A stretch of 64,000 bases of DNA from DATFJT01 sp965230755 (GTDB lineage: Bacteria; Bacteroidota; Bacteroidia; Chitinophagales; Saprospiraceae), in contig CBDDLT010000023.1 in assembly GCA_965230755.1 (NCBI GenBank), forward strand, positions 124,001 to 188,000. The letters are read 5' to 3'. Numbering within the stretch: position 1 is the first letter of the stretch; each line of letters starts with the position of its first letter. The position numbers and the translations under genes are program-made. The notes under the pieces are model-generated. The model saw nothing but the letters and a program-made list of their open reading frames with translations. It was not told where the DNA came from and made no database searches. Below, in pieces: positions 17,749-27,117 of the stretch.

Positions 17749-18819
17749 ATGAACCGACCTTATTTTAGACGGGATTCTATAGCAGTGGAATTCGCCCAAC
17801 TAAGTAAAAAAGTCACTCAAATCGTTCAATCTAAAAACTTGAATCTGGAGTCGATATCAAGGATAAAGGCAGTCGTACTTTTAGTCCTTTACTGCAGTTG
17901 TTTACTCACATTATGGCTCAGCGTAAGCAATAGTTATATATATATTCTGTGTTCTGTAGTCTTGGGAATTCTGTGTTTGCCCATTGTACTGAATATTGGC
18001 CACGAAGCCGTTCACGGGAATTTAAGTTCAGAGAAGCGGTTGAATCGCATGGGTTTGAATATTTTTTACTTGCTTGGTACCAGTCCGTATTTCTGGGAAC
18101 TAAGACATTTATCCTCACACCATTTGATGGTCAATGTCAAGGATTGGGATCTGGATATTGAACAAAGCAATATCATTCGACTATCTCGATTTCAGCCCCA
18201 TCACTTTATTCATAGAATTCAGCATTACTTTATGCCCATCCTATATAGCATGTACACATTAATTTGGTTTTGGTACAGGGACTTTAAGGATATTGGTAGA
18301 AAGGAATTCGGCTGCAAATACGTCCCCAGGCACCCTGCTGGTCAAATAATCCGATTGTTTCTAGCCAAAATATGGCATTTATTGGCCTTTGTCATCATTC
18401 CTTATTTACTTAATGGAGAGTGGAAATTGATCTTGTCCGGATTTTTCTGCATGCATATTGCGGCAAGCATGAGCACTACATTTGTTCTGATCAGTTCGCA
18501 TGTTGGAGAACCACAAGAAATAATATCCGCGGATAATAAAATGCTACCCTACTCTTGGATAGAGCATCAATATAGAACAACTGCTGATTTTTGTACGACT
18601 AGTTCATTTTTTACTCACTTTTTTGGCGGGTTCAATCATCATTTGGCCCATCATTTATTCCCTAATATTAATCACAATTATTATCCTTTCATTACACCCT
18701 TATTGGTCCAGTTTGCAAAGGAAAACGATATACCATACTATTCCTATGATAACCTGATTCGAACATCTATGTCCCACTTGAAGAGATTGAGAGAACTTTC
18801 AGTTTTAGAGGATATGTGA
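17749..18819 (+). CDS. Membrane fatty acid desaturase
   Basis: 356 residues with all three histidine boxes of the membrane di-iron desaturases: HEAVH (residues 85-89), HLSSHH (120-125) and HHLAHH (297-302). Paired hydrophobic stretches flank them (IKAVVLLVLYCSCLLTLWLS; VLGILCLPIVLNIG; FFCMHIAASMSTTFVLI). It is predicted to introduce a double bond into acyl chains at the inner membrane, using ferredoxin or cytochrome b5-type electrons. Regiospecificity cannot be read from sequence. A strong bidirectional terminator follows. Confidence 0.9.
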   Translation: MNRPYFRRDSIAVEFAQLSKKVTQIVQSKNLNLESISRIKAVVLLVLYCSCLLTLWLSVSNSYIYILCSVVLGILCLPIVLNIGHEAVHGNLSSEKRLNRMGLNIFYLLGTSPYFWELRHLSSHHLMVNVKDWDLDIEQSNIIRLSRFQPHHFIHRIQHYFMPILYSMYTLIWFWYRDFKDIGRKEFGCKYVPRHPAGQIIRLFLAKIWHLLAFVIIPYLLNGEWKLILSGFFCMHIAASMSTTFVLISSHVGEPQEIISADNKMLPYSWIEHQYRTTADFCTTSSFFTHFFGGFNHHLAHHLFPNINHNYYPFITPLLVQFAKENDIPYYSYDNLIRTSMSHLKRLRELSVLEDM

Positions 18820-18873
18820 CTACAAGAATGTGGAAAAACCTACGGTGTGCTGGCTAAATCAGAATGGATAAAT

Positions 18874-18904
18874 AAAAAGGCTCTCATCATTGGAGAGCCT
18901 TTAA
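18874..18904. terminator. Bidirectional intrinsic terminator
   Basis: AAAGGCTCTC and GAGAGCCTTT pair as a ~10-bp stem around a 7-nt loop, with A-rich sequence before and T/A-rich sequence after. It lies between the convergent desaturase (+) and YceI (-) genes and can serve both strands. Confidence 0.8.
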
Positions 18905-18913
18905 AACTGATGT

Positions 18914-19582
18914 TTATTTCATTTCCTTAGAAGCTGCAATAAATAATTCCAGCCCTACTTCATCGTGAATCAATTTGTCCTGAACAGTACCGATAGTACC
19001 TGAACCATATTTAACTCCCCATTGCGTTCTGTCAATAGTAAAAGGCATACTCTTCGCAAAGAAAGAGTTATCTGTAGTTTTTACCATCGCAGGGAAGCTA
19101 ACACTTTTGGTTTCTTCCATCAAAGTCAAGTTTCCAGTAATCATATGCGTCCTGCTGTCTTCTCCGGTAGCAGGAGTTGCGCCAGTGATCTGGAAGTTTG
19201 CCGTAGGATGTTTTTCCGTATCCAAGAAATCTCCGGACTTCAAGTGTCCTTCCAGCTTTTGCTTATAATCTCCTTCGAGATCAGTAACTGTCAAAGTAGC
19301 GACGGGAATGACGAATTTACCCAAAGCAATTTTACCTTCATTATCCAGTGAAACTGCTCCCATGATATTGCCTATCTCGCCCGTATGTTCACCAGTAGGC
19401 TTTGAAGCTCTCCACTTAATTTTACTATTAGTGGCGTCCAAAACGTATTGTGTGTGTACGTTTACATCTTGTTTTACTTCTTTTTTCTCCTCAGTAACTG
19501 CTTTCTCTCCTTCAGGAGCAGAAGTGCACGAAAAAAGAAGGCTCATAATTCCTACAAAAAGGAAAAAGCTTAATCTAGTCAT
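18914..19582 (-). CDS. YceI-family lipoprotein
   Basis: 222 residues. The leader ends in LLFSC, a lipobox, followed by an acidic/lysine linker of ~25 residues. The YceI lipocalin-like barrel starts at YVLDATNSKIKWRASKPTGE and contains VTDLEGDYKQKLEGHLKSGD and HPTANFQITG, ending with DRTQWGVKYGSGT. YceI proteins bind isoprenoid-like lipids in a hydrophobic tunnel. Lipid anchoring suggests an envelope location. It is divergent from the large T9SS protein gene at 19681. Confidence 0.9.
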   Translation of the reverse strand: MTRLSFFLFVGIMSLLFSCTSAPEGEKAVTEEKKEVKQDVNVHTQYVLDATNSKIKWRASKPTGEHTGEIGNIMGAVSLDNEGKIALGKFVIPVATLTVTDLEGDYKQKLEGHLKSGDFLDTEKHPTANFQITGATPATGEDSRTHMITGNLTLMEETKSVSFPAMVKTTDNSFFAKSMPFTIDRTQWGVKYGSGTIGTVQDKLIHDEVGLELFIAASKEMK

Positions 19583-19622
19583 CTTAATTAAATTGAATTT
19601 TATACAAAAAATAGTAACTTTA

Positions 19623-19655
19623 GAAGTGATATTAAAGGCGATTTTAAATCACTTC
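19623..19655. promoter_or_regulatory. Inverted repeat in a divergent promoter region
   Basis: GAAGTGAT (19623-19630) and ATCACTTC (19648-19655) are perfect inverted repeats; inside them TTAAA and TTTAA also pair with one bulged base, leaving a GGCGAT loop. The element lies between the divergent YceI and T9SS protein genes, 25 bp before the latter. It could be an operator or a 5'-UTR hairpin. Confidence 0.45.
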
Positions 19656-19680
19656 AAGAATCAAAGATATAATCAGATCC

Positions 19681-22600
19681 ATGAAAAAAAGTTTATTCCT
19701 GATATTTTTATCAGCATATCTCATATTTGACCTTCAAGCACAAACCTGTGATTTCTTTGTAACTATGTTTGACACATTTGGAGACACCTGGAATGGAGCG
19801 AGTTTAGTTTTTAAATACGATGGAACTTCTCAGAGTGTTTCTCTAGAGAATTTTGTCAATGAAGAGACTCAAACGGTCAGCTTTCCAGACAATGTAGTGG
19901 TAACCATGGAATACGTCAGCGGAGATTTTGACAATGAGGTCCGTTACGAACTCTATGACAATCTCGGACAACTCATTTTTTCAGATGGACCGGATCCGGC
20001 TATTGGCGATGTTCTAGAGTTCGTCGCTTGTGGATGTCAGATTACGACCCCAACAGTAATCTATTATGATCACCGAGAAATCTGGTTGAGTTGGAATACA
20101 GTGAGTACTCCGGATCAGAGGCAAATTATAGAATACGGAGAAAGAGATTTCATGCTTGGAGCAGGAACCGTAAAGACCACAAGAGATAGCATGATAGTTT
20201 TGGATGGTCTCGATGCTTTCACAGAGTACGACATCTATTTTACTTCGATTTGTTTGCAGGATATGGATACCACTACAATTGGACCTATTCAATGGAGAAC
20301 GAGAAGGACAGTAGATGGAGGGATTCGCGATATAGAACCACTTGAATCTGGATGTGATTTAGACCCTATTGAGTTCGGATTTAACATCATCAATTACGGA
20401 GGAGAACCGCTGACCTTGGTCCCTGTTTTCTATTCGATCAATGATCGATTGCAGCAAGTATCAATGCCTCAGGATGGATTGTATACCGGCCTATTGGGTC
20501 CCGATAGTGCAGATTATTTTTTCTTCGATAATAGATACAGTTTTCCAGAACCCGGGGATTATGAGATAGCGGTATGGACGGAGATTGATAGAGACGAATT
20601 TGAATTCAATGATACTACCTTCTTCACTATAACGAATAGCCCGATTATAGACCAATATCCTTATTTCGAATCTTATGAGGAGTGGTCCGGAGGATGGTAT
20701 CCTGATACAATCATACAAGAACACAGCATGTGGACCAGGGCTGGAGCCCTTCAAGGTACGGAACCATTTGATGGTCCTACCTTATGGAGAGTGCGAGAAG
20801 ACGTGGATACGGAAAACGATATCTTGGCTTCGCTGATCAGCCCCTGTTTCGACTTTTCCGGACTTTCTCAAGATCCGATCATTAAAATGGCCCTGTATTC
20901 AGATGATTTTGTCGGAGGAGATCATGTGCTTCTTTTCGAATGTACCAAGGATGGAGGAGAGAATTGGGAAACAGTTCAAGCGAGTCCTACCTCGCAAAAT
21001 TGGTATAGCCGATCGGGAGGTATTGCATGGGATAGTCCGTTGAATGCATCGGAATGGAGTGTAGCTGAAAATATTGCTGCAGATTTGGCAGGAGAAGGAA
21101 ATGTACAATTTAGATTGAGATATTATCGCGCGGGATCAGGATTCTTTGATACTGGTGACGGATGGCAAATAGATGCATTTGAAATTATACCCAGGGCCGG
21201 ACGAGATCTTGCGATTAATTTACTAGACACGGATTTTGCAGGGAATTGCGGCTCAGAAGAGATCGCTTTTGATGTAAGGGTGAGAAACCTCGGTGAAGAG
21301 GTGGCCAATTCATTTAGTTTATTCATCAGTCAGGACGGAGGAATGGCTACAGAATTTTCATACTCTTTTCCTTTAGCTCCCAATACAGATACTATACTCA
21401 ATTTTGTATTACCTATCAGCATGAATTCCAATTTGGTGGACTTGGACATTACCCTAGAGTACGATGGAGATCAAGAGGCCAGCAATAATCAAATCCAGGT
21501 AGAGTTTGAAATCTTTCCGGTGGAAGAAGTACCTTATTTCCTTGAGTTAGAATTGGACCAATTACCGGAATGGGATTTTGATTCATCGGAAAATATACTA
21601 TTCGACTTTAATCAGTTTTTCGTGGAGAGCAAGACGCTGGATTCAGGAGAACGATGGGAAATTGTCTCACCGAGCTTTGGCCCCATTGAAATAGAAAATG
21701 ATTTACAATTGGAAATTAACTGGACGAATGAGGATTTAGAGTATGTAACCTTAGAAGATCAGGACAGCATCTGTATTTTCATCTCTACCGATTGTTTTGA
21801 AACGCAGGAATTGATCGGTGTATTTACTTCAGAGAACTATGATCCGACAGTGGATGGTCCATTGGTGACGCTTAGTCTCGAAGGATTTGAGGGAATGACG
21901 GCAAACTTCATCATCCTGTTCAAAAATAATGGGATGAGTACGATCGTAGGGTCGATTAACCAGTTCAATATTCGATCATGCCATCTGTTGGGACTAGAGT
22001 CTCAGATAAGCTATAATAGTCATCCAGATAGTACGGATGCAAGTGTACAAGTGCAGGCAGTCAATGGAAACCCACCCTACTCCTACGAATGGAGTAATAG
22101 TACTGCTGGACCTGTGAATACGAATTTACCTGATGGCACCTATATGGTGACAATTACTGATTCTTATGGTTGCGAACTCATAGAAGAATTTGAGGTGAGA
22201 ACTTGTCCTGAAGAGTTACAGATTTCATTTGAAGTCATAGAGGATGAAGGAGGAATATTCAATAATGGAGAAGTTCGAATACAGTCTATCGAAGGCGATT
22301 TAAGTGATTATGAGGTCGAATGGAGCAATGGATTCTATAATGTGGATCGAATAGAAAACTTAGGGAGAGAGCGTTACAGGCTAAAAATTACCAATGAGTT
22401 CGGATGTGAGTATAATTATGTCTTTGACTTTACCACAACGAACAATAATGAAAGTACTGAGTTAGGCTCGTCTTTGGATGGTCTGGTAGCCTATCCTAAT
22501 CCTACTAGAGCTTTTGTTTCTATTGATTTAAATAGGGTTGATTTAGATCGCAGCACTCAATTCCTCCTGTTAGATCATATGGGCAGAGTATACGAGGAAA

Positions 22601-22728
22601 TAAGTTTTTCAGACTTAGGTCAAGCTTCTGACGGACTTAAAATGGGTCCTGTTAAAAGAGGAATAAACTTTCTCATGATCAAAACAAATACGGATTCAAA
22701 AGTATTTAAGATTATAGGTATTGAATAG
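19681..22728 (+). CDS. Large T9SS-exported surface protein with SprB-type repeat
   Basis: 1015 residues with a signal peptide (MKKSLFLIFLSAYLIFDLQA). Most of the protein is a series of acidic beta-sandwich modules (fibronectin III-like ~120-210, MAM/jelly-roll-like ~330-510, CARDB-like ~520-620). At ~780-840 there is an SprB-type motif with PYSYEWSNS and DGTYMVTITDSYGCE. The end (~930-1015) is a T9SS type A sorting domain starting VAYPNPTRAFVSIDL. No catalytic motif is seen, so an adhesin or structural surface protein is the best guess. The hairpin at 19623 lies just upstream. Confidence 0.75.
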   Translation: MKKSLFLIFLSAYLIFDLQAQTCDFFVTMFDTFGDTWNGASLVFKYDGTSQSVSLENFVNEETQTVSFPDNVVVTMEYVSGDFDNEVRYELYDNLGQLIFSDGPDPAIGDVLEFVACGCQITTPTVIYYDHREIWLSWNTVSTPDQRQIIEYGERDFMLGAGTVKTTRDSMIVLDGLDAFTEYDIYFTSICLQDMDTTTIGPIQWRTRRTVDGGIRDIEPLESGCDLDPIEFGFNIINYGGEPLTLVPVFYSINDRLQQVSMPQDGLYTGLLGPDSADYFFFDNRYSFPEPGDYEIAVWTEIDRDEFEFNDTTFFTITNSPIIDQYPYFESYEEWSGGWYPDTIIQEHSMWTRAGALQGTEPFDGPTLWRVREDVDTENDILASLISPCFDFSGLSQDPIIKMALYSDDFVGGDHVLLFECTKDGGENWETVQASPTSQNWYSRSGGIAWDSPLNASEWSVAENIAADLAGEGNVQFRLRYYRAGSGFFDTGDGWQIDAFEIIPRAGRDLAINLLDTDFAGNCGSEEIAFDVRVRNLGEEVANSFSLFISQDGGMATEFSYSFPLAPNTDTILNFVLPISMNSNLVDLDITLEYDGDQEASNNQIQVEFEIFPVEEVPYFLELELDQLPEWDFDSSENILFDFNQFFVESKTLDSGERWEIVSPSFGPIEIENDLQLEINWTNEDLEYVTLEDQDSICIFISTDCFETQELIGVFTSENYDPTVDGPLVTLSLEGFEGMTANFIILFKNNGMSTIVGSINQFNIRSCHLLGLESQISYNSHPDSTDASVQVQAVNGNPPYSYEWSNSTAGPVNTNLPDGTYMVTITDSYGCELIEEFEVRTCPEELQISFEVIEDEGGIFNNGEVRIQSIEGDLSDYEVEWSNGFYNVDRIENLGRERYRLKITNEFGCEYNYVFDFTTTNNNESTELGSSLDGLVAYPNPTRAFVSIDLNRVDLDRSTQFLLLDHMGRVYEEISFSDLGQASDGLKMGPVKRGINFLMIKTNTDSKVFKIIGIE

Positions 22729-22761
22729 TGCTATCGAGCACAAAAAGTAAATCTTGGTTAC

Positions 22762-23901
22762 ATGAGAATTGGAGTTTTGTGTTATCCTACCTTTGGAGGT
22801 AGCGGTGTTGTAGCAACGGAATTGGGAATGGCCTTGGCCAAAAAAGGACACCAGGTTCATTTTATATCTTATAAACAACCGGTTCGACTAAGTGGATTTA
22901 GTGAAAATGTATTTTATCACGAGGTAATACAAGCAGATTATCCCTTATTTGAACAAGCTCCATATGAATCGGCGCTGGTCAGCACAATTGTAGACGTAGC
23001 GACTTTTGCCAATTTGGATTTACTTCATGTTCACTATGCAATTCCCCACGCCGCAGTCGCATATCTGGCACAACAAATTCTAATGGAGAAGGGGGTGCAT
23101 TTACCCTTTGTCACAACATTACACGGGACAGATATCACATTGGTGGGTAGAACGAAGGCCTTTGCTCCAATAGTGGAGTTTTCTATCAATAAAAGCAATG
23201 CAGTGACTTCTGTATCCTCGAGCTTGAAGGATCAGACTATGTCAACCTTTAACATTGCGAATGAAATTGAAGTCGTTCCCAACTTTATCGATTTCGCTCG
23301 ATTTAGAATACAGGATAAATCTCATTTCAAAAAAGCAATTGCTCCGTCCGGAGAAAAACTCATCATCCACGTTTCGAATTTTAGAAAAGTAAAGCGGATC
23401 AAGGATGTCATCCTGATTTTTCAAAGAATTTTAGAACACATTCCGGCGAAGTTACTCATGGTTGGAGATGGTCCTGAGCGGCAAAAATACGAAGGTCTTT
23501 GTCGGGAAATGGGTATTTGTGATGAAGTTCACTTTCTTGGAAAGCAAAATGCTGTAGAGGAGTTATTATCTGTTTCGGATTTATTTGTATTACCCAGTGA
23601 AAAGGAAAGTTTTGGTTTGGCCGCACTAGAGGCGCTTGCTTGCGGAGTTCCTTTGGTTACAAGTAATGCAGGTGGGCTTCCTGAAGTAAACATGAATGGA
23701 TTCAGTGGATATTTATCCAATGTTGGAGATGTCGAGGATATGGCAGTAAACGCTATGAAAATCATAGGTGATGATGTAGTTCATGCTAAGTTCAAAGAGA
23801 ATGCCTTGACTCAAGCCAACAAGTTCAATCTGGACGATATCGTCTTGAGATACGAGTCTATTTATGAAGGAGTTTTAGAAGAAAACAAAGTATCCTACTA
23901 A
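22762..23901 (+). CDS. bshA: N-acetyl-alpha-D-glucosaminyl L-malate synthase BshA
   Basis: 379 residues, a GT4 glycosyltransferase matching BshA: the N-terminal GVLCYPTFGGSGVVATELG loop, HVHYAIPHAAVAYLA, the LHGTDITLVG motif and the C-terminal donor-site EKESFGLAALEALACGVP. BshA joins GlcNAc from UDP-GlcNAc to L-malate, the first step of bacillithiol synthesis. It starts 33 bp after the T9SS protein gene and converges with the porZ-like gene, 7 bp away. bshB and bshC are not in the window. DinB-type proteins at 3.4 and 8.1 kb belong to a fold that includes thiol-dependent transferases. Confidence 0.9.
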   Translation: MRIGVLCYPTFGGSGVVATELGMALAKKGHQVHFISYKQPVRLSGFSENVFYHEVIQADYPLFEQAPYESALVSTIVDVATFANLDLLHVHYAIPHAAVAYLAQQILMEKGVHLPFVTTLHGTDITLVGRTKAFAPIVEFSINKSNAVTSVSSSLKDQTMSTFNIANEIEVVPNFIDFARFRIQDKSHFKKAIAPSGEKLIIHVSNFRKVKRIKDVILIFQRILEHIPAKLLMVGDGPERQKYEGLCREMGICDEVHFLGKQNAVEELLSVSDLFVLPSEKESFGLAALEALACGVPLVTSNAGGLPEVNMNGFSGYLSNVGDVEDMAVNAMKIIGDDVVHAKFKENALTQANKFNLDDIVLRYESIYEGVLEENKVSY

Positions 23902-23908
23902 AGACCCA

Positions 23909-26251
23909 CTAATGACTAATTATCAGCACCTTTCCAACCACTCCATCAGACTGATTAATGTCATCCGTTGCTCCCCAAATTAAGTAAACCCCTGACTTGA
24001 CATAATCACCGGTGAGATCTTCCCCATACCAGACTGCTTGTCCTCCCTCGGTCTTATCTCTGTATACCAATCTGCCACTAACATCAGTAATTCGAAAATC
24101 AGAATCTTGGGCGAAGCCATCAAAAGCTATTGGGCCAGAGTAATCGGGATATACAGGATTGGGGTATACAGTAATTTCAGATTCATGAAAGTCTCCTCCT
24201 TTCTTGACATCCGTCTGTAAAACATTTAAGCCGGAGCCGGTACCTATGTATACAACCCCATTTGCGCGATCGACATTGATGGTCGAAATATTATTCGAAA
24301 ATAAGGGGCTATTGTCCTCATTGTAGTGGAATTCTTGAACTTGTCCATCCGGGGAATGAACAAAAATTCCGTTGTTGGTGCCAAACCATTTTCTGTTTCC
24401 ACCATCGATATCAATGGCGGTGACATACTCATCATTCAACAAGGCCTCCGGTAGGCCATCAACCGTAATAATAGGACGAAATCCTCGGCAAATATCCTCA
24501 AAGACACTGAAACCACAATCAAATACGAAAACCCCAACAGAAGTTCCCACCCAAATGGATCCGTCTATATCCTTCTCCAAAAAAGTTACTTCATTGGTAG
24601 TAAGATTAGAATTCGATGAGCTGAATGTTCTGATTTGATCATCTGTAACATCCGAAGTATTATTGTCATTGAATACGACCAATCCATTCGTACTGGAGAT
24701 GTCAACATACCATTTGTTGCCAAAATCATCGATCACCAGGTCTGTAAGTTGAGTTCTTCCCAGCGCGGTATATTGCTCCCAGCTTCCATCATTTCGCTTG
24801 ACTCGTATAGGGGCCGAAGTCCTAAAGTTGGACATCCATACATCCCCATCTTCTTCGACTTCGACATCAAATACTTTTGTTCTTGTTGGATCACCGGTAT
24901 CAAATCCCAAATTATCATCGATGTGGTTATAGGCTATTTGAGTTTCACCATCTATTTCTAGTAAGCCATCCAAATACGAAGCGAGATAAATCTTGTCTCT
25001 GATCGGATCGTAAGCCATGTTGCAGATCACACCAAGATTGTTCTCTGCAAGTGGTGAATCCGTTTTCCAGCTTCTGGATCTCCATGAGCCATCTTCATAA
25101 AACATATAGGTGATGTCTAAAAAGGAAAAATTCCCTACATTCCTAAGTTCATAACCACCTGTTGCCAGCCATAGCTCACCGGAATTCGTTTGAACCACAT
25201 CGAAAACACTCTCATCTCTTGGAGTATTGGTATTGATCTTATTACAGTCTCCATAGATGGATTCCAGCCATCTAAAATCCCCAAAATTATCTCCAAGCCA
25301 AACCCTTCCCTGTTCATCCTGAATAACTCTTGTCGGTCTATCCACACAACCCGAATTGAGCAAGGTACGGCTACCATTTGCATTAACGTGATATACCTCT
25401 CGTGTGCCGCTACATGTTGGAGCGCCTTCTCGACAGCGCAAAATATAGAAATACCCGTCTTGATTATCTTTTCCGATGAATTGTACTCGCTGATCAGTTC
25501 CAGTATACAATGTATCGAAGCTGTTTTGCTCATCGAATCGAATGACTTCCCCTTGATTAGTGCCAATTAAGACATCTCCGTTGTATGCCGCTAATGATGG
25601 AATTACGAATTCAATCAATTCACCATTATCTTTCATCTCCAGATCCCAAATATCGATGAAGGAAAATTCCAGATTGGTGGAGTTCTTGTCGATGGAGAAC
25701 AAGCCATTTTCAGTACCCATATAAAAGCGATCGTTGGCCTCTATAAAATTGTATACGGCAAAATCAGTTCTCAAAGTGGTTACTACTTCCAATTCTAGAA
25801 TATCAAATTTCACCACCCCAAAGTCAGTCAAAATAAATATGTACTGATCAATGGATACCAATTCGTGTATCTCCTTGCTTCCGATGATGCTAGTGCTATT
25901 TCGAATAAAAGGGGCATTGATAATTCGACCATCTACTATGATATCAAGATCGCTATTATCAAAGGCAATCATGAGATTTTGGCTTTGTTCGTTGTAGGCT
26001 ATAAGTTTGGGATTCGCATTGGACAGGCCGTCAATCTTACTAGTGAATTGCGTGTTCAATTCTTCTTTGTCAATACTTAGCAACCCGTGATTAGAAACAT
26101 AAATAATATTCTTTTGGGTCTCGACCATTGACTCTCCGAATTGATAGGGCACGATGGCCGACCATTCACCGATAGCTAATGGTCCCACTTGTGCTTCGGA
26201 TTGAGAGAGACAGCACAAAATAAATAGGAAAAATATGGTTAGTCGTTTCAT
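23909..26251 (-). CDS. porZ: PorZ-like T9SS component, beta-propeller with sorting domain
   Basis: 780 residues with signal peptide (ending SQSEA). The opening IGEWSAIVPYQFGESMVETQ, the NIIYVSNHGLLSID strand and the LMIAFDNSDLDII and FGVVKFDI blocks match the PorZ N-terminal propeller. Two further Reg_prop-type propeller stretches follow (DDFGNKWYVD, DIDGSIWVGTS, DGGNRKWFGTN). The last ~85 residues (VYPNPVYPDYSGP to the end) are a T9SS sorting-type domain, as in PorZ. PorZ sits on the cell surface and takes part in the attachment complex that delivers A-LPS to T9SS cargo. It converges with bshA. Confidence 0.75.
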   Translation of the reverse strand: MKRLTIFFLFILCCLSQSEAQVGPLAIGEWSAIVPYQFGESMVETQKNIIYVSNHGLLSIDKEELNTQFTSKIDGLSNANPKLIAYNEQSQNLMIAFDNSDLDIIVDGRIINAPFIRNSTSIIGSKEIHELVSIDQYIFILTDFGVVKFDILELEVVTTLRTDFAVYNFIEANDRFYMGTENGLFSIDKNSTNLEFSFIDIWDLEMKDNGELIEFVIPSLAAYNGDVLIGTNQGEVIRFDEQNSFDTLYTGTDQRVQFIGKDNQDGYFYILRCREGAPTCSGTREVYHVNANGSRTLLNSGCVDRPTRVIQDEQGRVWLGDNFGDFRWLESIYGDCNKINTNTPRDESVFDVVQTNSGELWLATGGYELRNVGNFSFLDITYMFYEDGSWRSRSWKTDSPLAENNLGVICNMAYDPIRDKIYLASYLDGLLEIDGETQIAYNHIDDNLGFDTGDPTRTKVFDVEVEEDGDVWMSNFRTSAPIRVKRNDGSWEQYTALGRTQLTDLVIDDFGNKWYVDISSTNGLVVFNDNNTSDVTDDQIRTFSSSNSNLTTNEVTFLEKDIDGSIWVGTSVGVFVFDCGFSVFEDICRGFRPIITVDGLPEALLNDEYVTAIDIDGGNRKWFGTNNGIFVHSPDGQVQEFHYNEDNSPLFSNNISTINVDRANGVVYIGTGSGLNVLQTDVKKGGDFHESEITVYPNPVYPDYSGPIAFDGFAQDSDFRITDVSGRLVYRDKTEGGQAVWYGEDLTGDYVKSGVYLIWGATDDINQSDGVVGKVLIISH

Positions 26252-26324
26252 TAGATGGATTTATAATAGAATAAACCTAAAGAACAGCGAAATATTGCAT
26301 TTCGAGATGTTAATGTGTTCCCAC

Positions 26325-26891
26325 CTATTTGTACATTCCACTGGCCTCAATATGCTCTAAAACCTTTTCATGGACAAGATATCTAACAGATCTTGATTCC
26401 TTAATAGAGTTCCTGATATAAGTGGCGGATATATTCATCATTGGTGCATCGGCAATGGTAATTCTACCGGATAAATCAGGTAGCTCATAACCGGGTCTGG
26501 AATAGACATAAATGCTATAATTTTCCAGTAAATATTCGTAGTTCTTCCATTTGTGCAGACTTTCCAGGTTGTCTCCGCCCATGATGAGGCAAAACTCATG
26601 CTGAGGATATTTTTCTTTCAGATAAGCCAGTGTGTTAACGGTATAATTCGGTTGTGGCAGTCCAAACTCGACAGATGAGCTGCTGAGCTTGGAATTGTTT
26701 TCTATGGCAATATTTACCAGGTGTAGCCGATCGTAATCATTGGCCAAACTATCCTTTTTCTTTAAGGGATTATGAGGGCTGACAACAAACCATACCTGTT
26801 CTAGATCGGTCCTTTCCGCCATATGCTCCGCGATGATTAAGTGCCCAATATGAATAGGATTAAAACTTCCGAAAAAGAGACCGATTTTCAT
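26325..26891 (-). CDS. nadD: Nicotinate-nucleotide adenylyltransferase
   Basis: 188 residues from the ATG at 26891, which begins MKIGLFFGSFNPIHIGHLII with the nucleotidyltransferase GSFNPxHxGH motif; the ATG at 26942 adds 17 unlikely residues. FVVSPHNPLKK, FCLIMGGDNLESLHKWKNYE and the C-terminal SATYIRNSIKE (ISxTxIR-type motif) fit NadD. It transfers AMP from ATP to nicotinate mononucleotide in NAD synthesis. It lies downstream of dnaN on the same strand. Confidence 0.92.
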   Translation of the reverse strand: MKIGLFFGSFNPIHIGHLIIAEHMAERTDLEQVWFVVSPHNPLKKKDSLANDYDRLHLVNIAIENNSKLSSSSVEFGLPQPNYTVNTLAYLKEKYPQHEFCLIMGGDNLESLHKWKNYEYLLENYSIYVYSRPGYELPDLSGRITIADAPMMNISATYIRNSIKESRSVRYLVHEKVLEHIEASGMYK

Positions 26892-27068
26892 CCGTTTAAA
26901 ATTTTTCGCTTTGCAGAAATCTGCAAAAAATTTATAATACATTCAGGAACTCGCATGTATTTGTTTTAATCATTCTCCTTTGGGTAGTTTTTGATTAAAA
27001 AAATTCATTCTCGTTTCATCTGTTAAAAATTTCGTAGTAATGCATTTCCAAGAATTCCTGACCTCCAG

Positions 27069-27117
27069 CCCAAAACCCAAAACCCAAAACCTAATACCTA
27101 AATCCTAACACCCTAAT
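27069..27117. repeat. Seven-unit tandem heptamer repeat (telomere-like)
   Basis: Seven consecutive 7-nt units fill this 49-bp stretch: CCCAAAA three times, then CCTAATA, CCTAAAT, CCTAACA and CCCTAAT. On the other strand this reads as TTTTGGG/TTAGG-like heptamers. It overlaps the dnaN stop codon (CTA on the plus strand at 27113-27115) and precedes nadD. Confidence 0.8.
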
